This document shows, one piece after another, positions 59,571 to 64,000 of a DNA stretch of 64,000 nucleotides. The notes beneath the pieces are model-generated. The model saw nothing but the letters and a program-made list of their open reading frames with translations. It was not told where the DNA came from and ran no database searches. This stretch comes from Flavobacterium nitrogenifigens (GTDB lineage Bacteria; Bacteroidota; Bacteroidia; Flavobacteriales; Flavobacteriaceae). Where the stretch lies: positions 1 through 64,000 of the forward strand of contig NZ_QJRI01000172.1 in NCBI RefSeq assembly GCF_003254565.1, read 5' to 3'. A program made the position numbers and the translations under genes. How positions within the stretch are numbered: position 1 is the stretch's first letter; each line of letters begins with the position of its first letter.

Positions 59571-60445
59571 GACGATCATGTTTTTACAATAAAAAAAGGA
59601 TTGTGCTTTTTTACGAAAAACTTTAAAAATGATTGTTAAAGATTAATTTCAATAATTGAAATCAAAATAAATTTTTGCAAAACTAAGTTGATCAATAAAA
59701 AAATATAACCCGCTAAAGGACATAGTTGTAGTAAATTAGGGTTTTTTTCGTGTTAAAAAAACTATTATAATTAACGGATAAAGCGGAATAGAGAGGAAGT
59801 GAAATATGGATTGGCGAAAAAAGAAACGAGAATTTTTTATGGTTTTTAAGTGCGATTTCTAATAAAATAAATCAATTTGTGTTTTAATGAAATGAAGATC
59901 TAATAGGATAGAATTTCGAGATGTTTTTTAGGGAATAAAATAATTGAGGAAAACATATAGAAACCAGATATAATGCTTTGTCAATATATAATTTACAAGG
60001 TGTTTTATGCAGATAAAAAGAAAACTTTATAATGGTATGAATGCTAAATATAGATGTATCGTTTCTTAAAATTGAGCTTGTGAGTTGATCTTTATTTTAT
60101 TGTAAACTATTTCTAAAACAATAATTTAGAGAGATGTTTTTTTGTTTTTCTATTAAATGATAAAAGTGTGGGATTATATGCCTCTCTTTGATTATTGAGT
60201 TTAATGCTGTTGAAAAATGAGTAATTTGCTGTTGAATCACGGTTTGTTTGTTGCTTTTTGTTCTAGTTTTATTATTGTCTGTGTTTTGTTGAAAACAGTC
60301 TACATCGTGCTAAAATTGTTTTTTTAAACTTATATTTTAAAAGGCATATGGTATTTTTAGTAAGAGTTGTTTTTTGCTATTTTTTACATGATCGATAGTA
60401 TAATCTCGAGTATCATTGCGAAAAAAAGTGGTTTGAATTGAGAAA
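59571..60445. other. Gene-free 0.9-kb stretch inside the paralogue array
   Basis: A/T-rich sequence without an open frame of gene quality on either strand. No trace of the conserved head (IQLGG, GVLK) of the flanking paralogues is visible, so it does not look like a recent remnant. It contains the possible promoter of paralogue 3 at its left end and the terminator of paralogue 4 at its right end. Confidence 0.5.
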
Positions 60446-60495
60446 AAAAAAGAGGAAGTCTCAAAACTATGAGATATCCCTCTTTCTTTTTTATA
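60446..60495 (-). terminator. Terminator of paralogue 4
   Basis: AAAAAAGAGG..GTCTCA and TGAGAT..CCTCTTTCTTTTTT form a two-part stem. On the minus strand it follows the stop at 60594. Confidence 0.6.
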
Positions 60496-60593
60496 TTGAT
60501 AAAAAGACTTCAAAACTGAAAGTTTGGAAGTTTCTCTTTAAGATAAGCCTCTTTACTTTTGGTAAGCTGTTTTTATAACAGTTTTAAAAGTGC

Positions 60594-61691
60594 TTAATCA
60601 TTAAAAGTAATAACTGTAATTCTTGCTACCATAGCTTGATTGTCATTTGCTATAGAGCCGACATACGAAGGGAAAGGATTAACATTGGTTCTGGTTGTGC
60701 CAGACCAAGATTTAAGGTTAACCCCTACAGTATGCGTTCCAGCAGGAAGACTGATCATCTTTTGAGCAGTGGAGTAATTTCCTAGTTTTACTAAGGTAGA
60801 AGGGGAGTCTGTTGCTGAATAATAAGAGGATATCATTTTAGTATTGTCTATTATTAAATCGATACTTCCTTGTACGGGCTGAGAAGCATTTGCAGGAAGG
60901 GGTAATACAGAATAAGTAATTAATGCTTTTCCAGAAGTGCTCATTGTAAATGAGTTTGCATTCATAGGGATAGTTGCGGTCGTGTTGGCTGGAATTGATA
61001 TTAAATCGGTTCCTAAAAACTCATAGACACCCGAAATAGCACCAGGAATTGCTTTTGGAGCAGTAAATACAAGATTACCTGAAGGGTCTGCTGCAGTTAG
61101 CATGTAGCCTGTTTGCGGGGCACTACCATTTGTTCCTGCAGTAATTTGCGCTGAAAGTAAAGTTGTCTTATTGTTGCTTTCATCAATTGTTAAAGCATTC
61201 GTGCTTTTTACATTATTCCAAATGCCAAATTTTCCTTGGTTTTTATAGATTCCGAAATAGTTGGTATTAGAAGTGATACGATCAAAAATTTGAAGATCAT
61301 TTTTAATGTAAGCATTCTTTATGTTTAAAAGATTAAAATTTGAGAGGTTTAAATCTTGCGTTGCGATGTGATTACCTAAGTTATCTGCTCCGCTAAAACT
61401 AGATCTCGGCACATATTTTAGCACACCACTTGCATCAGTGACTAATACATTGTCTGAAGCTCCACCTGTTTGCAGTCCAGTAAAAGCCAAAGTAAAGGCT
61501 GATGTTGTTGCCAGAACAGATGGTTTTGTCAATGCACCGCCTAATTGTATATGCCCATTAGTTGCTGTTAATCCGTTATCAACAGTTGGGCTGATTGTTA
61601 CTTTTTCTCCATTTTGAGTAACAACTGTTTTTGTTTGTGCCATTACAAATCCACTACAGATTAATAAAAGCATACAAGTTAAATTTTTCAT
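60594..61691 (-). CDS. Secreted beta-rich paralogue 4 (long type)
   Basis: The protein has 365 residues. It has a signal peptide ending VMAQTK and the head NGEKVTISPTVDNGLTATNGHIQLGG-like (given in part) with LTKPSVLATTSAFTLAFTG and DNVLVTDASGVLKYV. A second module follows: NLGNHIATQDLNLSNFNLLNI, KNAYIKNDLQIFDRITSNTN, FGIYKNQGKFGIWNN and NALTIDESNNKTTLLSA. The tail has SLPAGTHTVGVNLKSWSG and MVARITVITFND. The second module resembles the repeated-strand parts of phage tail fibres. It is a monocistronic gene with its own terminator. Confidence 0.75.
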   Translation of the reverse strand: MKNLTCMLLLICSGFVMAQTKTVVTQNGEKVTISPTVDNGLTATNGHIQLGGALTKPSVLATTSAFTLAFTGLQTGGASDNVLVTDASGVLKYVPRSSFSGADNLGNHIATQDLNLSNFNLLNIKNAYIKNDLQIFDRITSNTNYFGIYKNQGKFGIWNNVKSTNALTIDESNNKTTLLSAQITAGTNGSAPQTGYMLTAADPSGNLVFTAPKAIPGAISGVYEFLGTDLISIPANTTATIPMNANSFTMSTSGKALITYSVLPLPANASQPVQGSIDLIIDNTKMISSYYSATDSPSTLVKLGNYSTAQKMISLPAGTHTVGVNLKSWSGTTRTNVNPFPSYVGSIANDNQAMVARITVITFND

Positions 61692-62035
61692 TTTAAATTA
61701 TTTTTAAACTATTTGTAATTTTTTTTTAAGCATTGATTATTAGGGTATTTTGTTTTTGGAAATGGTAAAGTCCAATTAAAATTTTCCCATGAGAATCGAG
61801 TGCAAAATTAATTACCTCATATATGACATTATGCCTTAAAAAGTTTTAGTTGTAATAAAATAAGGTGAATGCTTTTTTTAGTCAAAAAAAGATAATGCAT
61901 TTATGAAGCATAAGTTTAAAAGTTGATTGTATGCTTTTAATTAATTTCTTTCATGAAAATGTTTTGTGATTGTTTAAGATTAGTTGTTTTGTTGAGAGCG
62001 TATTAGTGTTTTTAGTAGATATTTTTATGGCTTCA
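61692..62035. other. Intergenic stretch between paralogues 4 and 5
   Basis: A/T-rich. A minus-strand -7-like box TAATTTTG (61810 down to 61803) lies about 112 bases before the start of paralogue 4. No hairpin terminator of paralogue 5 is obvious. Confidence 0.4.
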
Positions 62036-63190
62036 TTATTTTGTATAGACCAAAACAGTCATATTGGGAGCTTGTGCTCCTGTTTCGTTGAAGGAGCCTA
62101 AATACGAACCTGTTGTAGGATTAATTCGATGTTTAATAGTTGAATTCGATATTCCTCCTATATAGCTAGCCCATGCTCTTACTCTTAGTTTTATAGTATG
62201 AGTGCCAGGCTCTACATCTACTACAGTATTAACAGGTACTGTTGAACCTAAACGGACAAGTCCACCACTGGCGCCATTTGCGTAGCCGTCAAAAAAGCTG
62301 TAATAATTTGGATTGTATTTAACGCCATCAACAAATGTGGCAATAGATCCTTGACCAGTGTATCCGGCAGATGAGCTGGTTACTAGTACAGAACCAACAA
62401 CAACGAGTCTAGAGGGTTTTGTTACTGTTATTGACAAGGTTAATCCGTTGATATCATAGTAATCATTTATTGTACTTGATATTGGTATATCTTGTAGAGG
62501 CAATCCAGAACCTGTCACATTATAAGCTCCTACTAGCACTCCTGTTACCTCGCTTGTTGCTGTCCAGATTACATTCCCATTTGTATCGGCTGCAGTCGCC
62601 ACAGAGCCAGGTACGGGAGTTTTATTGTCTGTTCCTTTGGCTATGGCGGCAGATTGCAGTGTCGTTGTGTTTGTATTTTCATCAATTGTTAAAGCATTGG
62701 CACTTTTTGCATTATTCCAAATGCCTAGTTTTCCTTGGGTTTTATAGAGCCCGAAATAGTTGGTATTAGAAGTGATACGGTCAAAAATTTGAAAATCATT
62801 TTTAATGTAAGCATTATAAATATTTGTAATGTTTTTGTTGGACATATTTAAATCCATAGTGGCAATATGGTTTCCTAAGTTGTCATTGCCTCCAAAACTT
62901 GATCTGGCAACAGATTTTAAAACGCCACTTGCATCAGTCACTAATACATTATCTGAAGCTCCGCCAGCTTGTAGTCCTGTAAATGCTAAAGTAAAGTTTG
63001 GTGTTGTTGTCAGAATAGATGGTTTTGTCAACGCACCTCCTAATTGTATATAACCATTATTGGTTTCTAATCCGTTATTTACATATGGATTGATGCTAAC
63101 TTTTTCTCCAAATTGAGTGACAACTGTTTTAGTTTGGGCAGTTAAAAATCCACTTTGAATCAATAATAATAGATAGGTAATTTTTTTCAT
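62036..63190 (-). CDS. Secreted beta-rich paralogue 5 (long type)
   Basis: The protein has 384 residues and is closely similar to paralogue 4 through the signal peptide, the head (VNNGLETNNGYIQLGGALTK in part, DNVLVTDASGVLKSV) and the second module (NLGNHIATMDLNMSNKNITNI, YIKNDFQIFDRITSNTN, KLGIWNNAKSANALTI). After about residue 190 the two differ: this tail has DIPISSTINDYYDINGLTLSI, SIATFVDGVKYNPNYYSF and VDVEPGTHTIKLRVRAWASY. So the head is conserved and the tail variable, as in a receptor-binding family. It is the first gene of the array, 41 bases from the small regulator. Confidence 0.75.
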   Translation of the reverse strand: MKKITYLLLLIQSGFLTAQTKTVVTQFGEKVSINPYVNNGLETNNGYIQLGGALTKPSILTTTPNFTLAFTGLQAGGASDNVLVTDASGVLKSVARSSFGGNDNLGNHIATMDLNMSNKNITNIYNAYIKNDFQIFDRITSNTNYFGLYKTQGKLGIWNNAKSANALTIDENTNTTTLQSAAIAKGTDNKTPVPGSVATAADTNGNVIWTATSEVTGVLVGAYNVTGSGLPLQDIPISSTINDYYDINGLTLSITVTKPSRLVVVGSVLVTSSSAGYTGQGSIATFVDGVKYNPNYYSFFDGYANGASGGLVRLGSTVPVNTVVDVEPGTHTIKLRVRAWASYIGGISNSTIKHRINPTTGSYLGSFNETGAQAPNMTVLVYTK

Positions 63191-63230
63191 TTTGAAGGTT
63201 GACTTATAGTTAATGACTTAGGCTTACGGC

Positions 63231-63437
63231 TTATAGTTTATAGGCTCTACTTTCTATTGCTTTTATAGATTCGTTGTTCAGTTTGTGGTATTCGGTTTTG
63301 AGCATGTCGCAGATAATTCCAACCCGATCTCCACGAATAGATTTTCGAATATAATCGTATGAATACCCGTATCTGTCTTTTATAATCTTTAAGACATCTT
63401 GATTATAACTTGGTTTAGATTTTATATTTTTGCCCAT
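63231..63437 (-). CDS. Small DNA-binding-like protein of the divergent pair
   Basis: The protein has 68 residues, basic and helical, containing NQDVLKIIKDRYGYSYDYIRKSIRGDRVGIICDMLKTEYHKL. The pattern YGYSxxYIRKSIRGDR looks like a small helix-turn-helix regulator with the recognition helix in YDYIRKSIRGD. It has no signal peptide. It is divergent from the repressor-like gene at 63528, with a shared operator between them, and on the same strand as the paralogue array. Its promoter is well formed (see 63463-63494). The function is inferred; it may be a Cro-like partner. Confidence 0.7.
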   Translation of the reverse strand: MGKNIKSKPSYNQDVLKIIKDRYGYSYDYIRKSIRGDRVGIICDMLKTEYHKLNNESIKAIESRAYKL

Positions 63438-63462
63438 TGATCTGTTTGTATTAACAATCGGA

Positions 63463-63517
63463 CAAATATAGTAAGATATTTCCTAAACAAACAAGAAATA
63501 GTAAGAAATTTTCTAAA
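63463..63517 (-). promoter_or_regulatory. Promoter and twin operator between the divergent regulators
   Basis: For the minus-strand gene, the -7 box TATATTTG (63470 down to 63463) and -33 TTG (63490-63488, 17-base spacer, or 63494-63492, 21-base spacer) match the consensus. Two 19-base boxes, TAGTAAGATATTTCCTAAA (63469-63487) and TAGTAAGAAATTTTCTAAA (63499-63517), are direct repeats 30 bases apart. The second is nearly palindromic. The first fills the -7/-33 spacer, so binding there would block this promoter; the second lies just before the ATG at 63528. Confidence 0.75.
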
Positions 63518-63527
63518 TATCACTTTA

Positions 63528-63923
63528 ATGATAGAAAATACCATACATAGAATTAAGCAGTATATCGATTTTAAAGGGATTAAAGTCAGTATATTTGAAA
63601 AAGAGGTTGGGATGTCCAATGGTTCTTTTGCTAGTCAATTAAAAAATAATAAAACTATCGGGGTAGATAAATTAGAAAATATCTTAAAAAAGTACTCGGA
63701 AATTAATATAGAATGGCTTTTGACAGGAAACGGAAATATGTTGAAATGTGATGTTTTAAATGAAGAAGGATTAGTCTATAATAGAACAGAAAAAGAAGAT
63801 ACTGAGAAACTTATTAATTATAAAGAATTGGCTGAGGCCAGAAAAGAAACGATTGAAAGCCTTCAAAAGGTAATTTTATATTTAGAAACTCAAATTGCAG
63901 CAAACAGCCAAAATAAAAAGTAG
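63528..63923 (+). CDS. Phage-repressor-like (XRE) transcriptional regulator
   Basis: The protein has 131 residues. The N-terminal helix-turn-helix (about 5-65) reads IHRIKQYIDFKGIKVSIFEKEVGMSNGSFASQL and KLENILKKYSEINIEWLLTGNGNM; the last segment is typical of Bacteroidota phage CI-like and XRE regulators. The C-terminal part is a coiled coil (LAEARKETIESLQKVILYLETQI) for oligomerisation, with no peptidase domain. It is divergent from the 68-residue protein and from the paralogue array. The operator boxes between them suggest autoregulation. Confidence 0.85.
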   Translation: MIENTIHRIKQYIDFKGIKVSIFEKEVGMSNGSFASQLKNNKTIGVDKLENILKKYSEINIEWLLTGNGNMLKCDVLNEEGLVYNRTEKEDTEKLINYKELAEARKETIESLQKVILYLETQIAANSQNKK

Positions 63924-63940
63924 ATGCTTTGTGTTTTTGG

Positions 63941-64000
63941 TTTATAGTTTATAGTTTATAGTTTATAGTTTATAGTTTATAGTTTATAGTTTATAGTTTA
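63941..64000. repeat. (TTTATAG)n tandem repeat reaching the window end
   Basis: Eight complete 7-base copies of TTTATAG from 63941 and a partial ninth run to base 64000. The true length cannot be seen. A similar short stretch, GCTTATAGTTTATAG, lies at 63227-63241. Confidence 0.95.

Noticed and set aside
56909..63923. Prophage remnant
   Set aside because: Only tail-fibre-like secreted proteins and a repressor-like pair are present. The former have signal peptides, and there is no integrase, terminase, capsid or lysis gene in the window.
63941..64000. CRISPR or telomere-like repeat
   Set aside because: A 7-base unit without spacers is a simple tandem repeat.

Overview
The window looks like a chromosomal segment of a low-GC member of the Bacteroidota, most likely a Flavobacterium of the F. 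johnsoniae type. Evidence: gldB and gldC (gliding motility), a flavobacterial division/cell-wall (dcw) cluster, A-rich rather than Shine-Dalgarno leaders, several TTG/GTG starts, and repeated matches to the Bacteroidota promoter TTG-N17-23-TAnnTTTG. No rRNA, CRISPR array, complete IS element or integrase is visible. All family names come from reading the translations, not from a search.

Layout. 1-300: tRNA-Gly(TCC) with promoter and terminator. 301-7272: peptidase E, a run of small secreted carboxypeptidase-regulatory-like proteins (the first broken by an in-frame TAG), a DUF6702 protein, an M1 metallopeptidase, a TatA-type protein and a PAP2 phosphatase. 7273-9504: REP-like palindromes, a PhyH-type dioxygenase, an O-methyltransferase and a helical lipoprotein. 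9685-13257: two YceI paralogues, a porin-like barrel and a third secreted protein; both yceI promoters carry the same ATGATAAAAATCAT palindrome at the same distance from a -7 box. 13484-19181: rlmN, a lipoprotein, a polyprenyl synthase and a sigma/anti-sigma/outer-membrane trio. 19310-26669: dnaG, an orphan LuxR-type regulator, nadE, gldBC, a membrane protein, ysxC and an alpha/beta hydrolase.

27048-43148 is the dcw cluster: mraZ-rsmH-ftsL-ftsI-murE-mraY-murD-ftsW-murG-(63-aa membrane protein)-murC-ftsQ-ftsA-ftsZ. It is preceded by five AAAGTGGT-type boxes that look like the MraZ operator. A yqeY-like gene and tRNA-Arg(TCG) follow.

44056-48510 is accessory DNA. The 3' end of tRNA-Arg plus its hairpin terminator recurs in three further, progressively diverged copies, which separate small cargo units: a membrane protein with a stand-alone EF-G domain IV-like protein, an AraC/GyrI regulator, and an XRE-pentapeptide regulator. 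The hairpins of two copies differ by compensatory base-pair changes. This repeat-bounded array and the EF-G domain IV-like protein are the most unusual content of the window.

48502-56637 holds a GNAT acetyltransferase, lipoproteins, Mpo1-like, DUF2199 and TMEM143/DUF3754-like proteins and a LytS/LytTR-type two-component pair. 56909-63190 is a same-strand array of five paralogous secreted beta-rich proteins. It is capped by a divergent pair of small regulators (63231-63923) with a well-formed operator/promoter, and the window ends inside a (TTTATAG)n tandem repeat.
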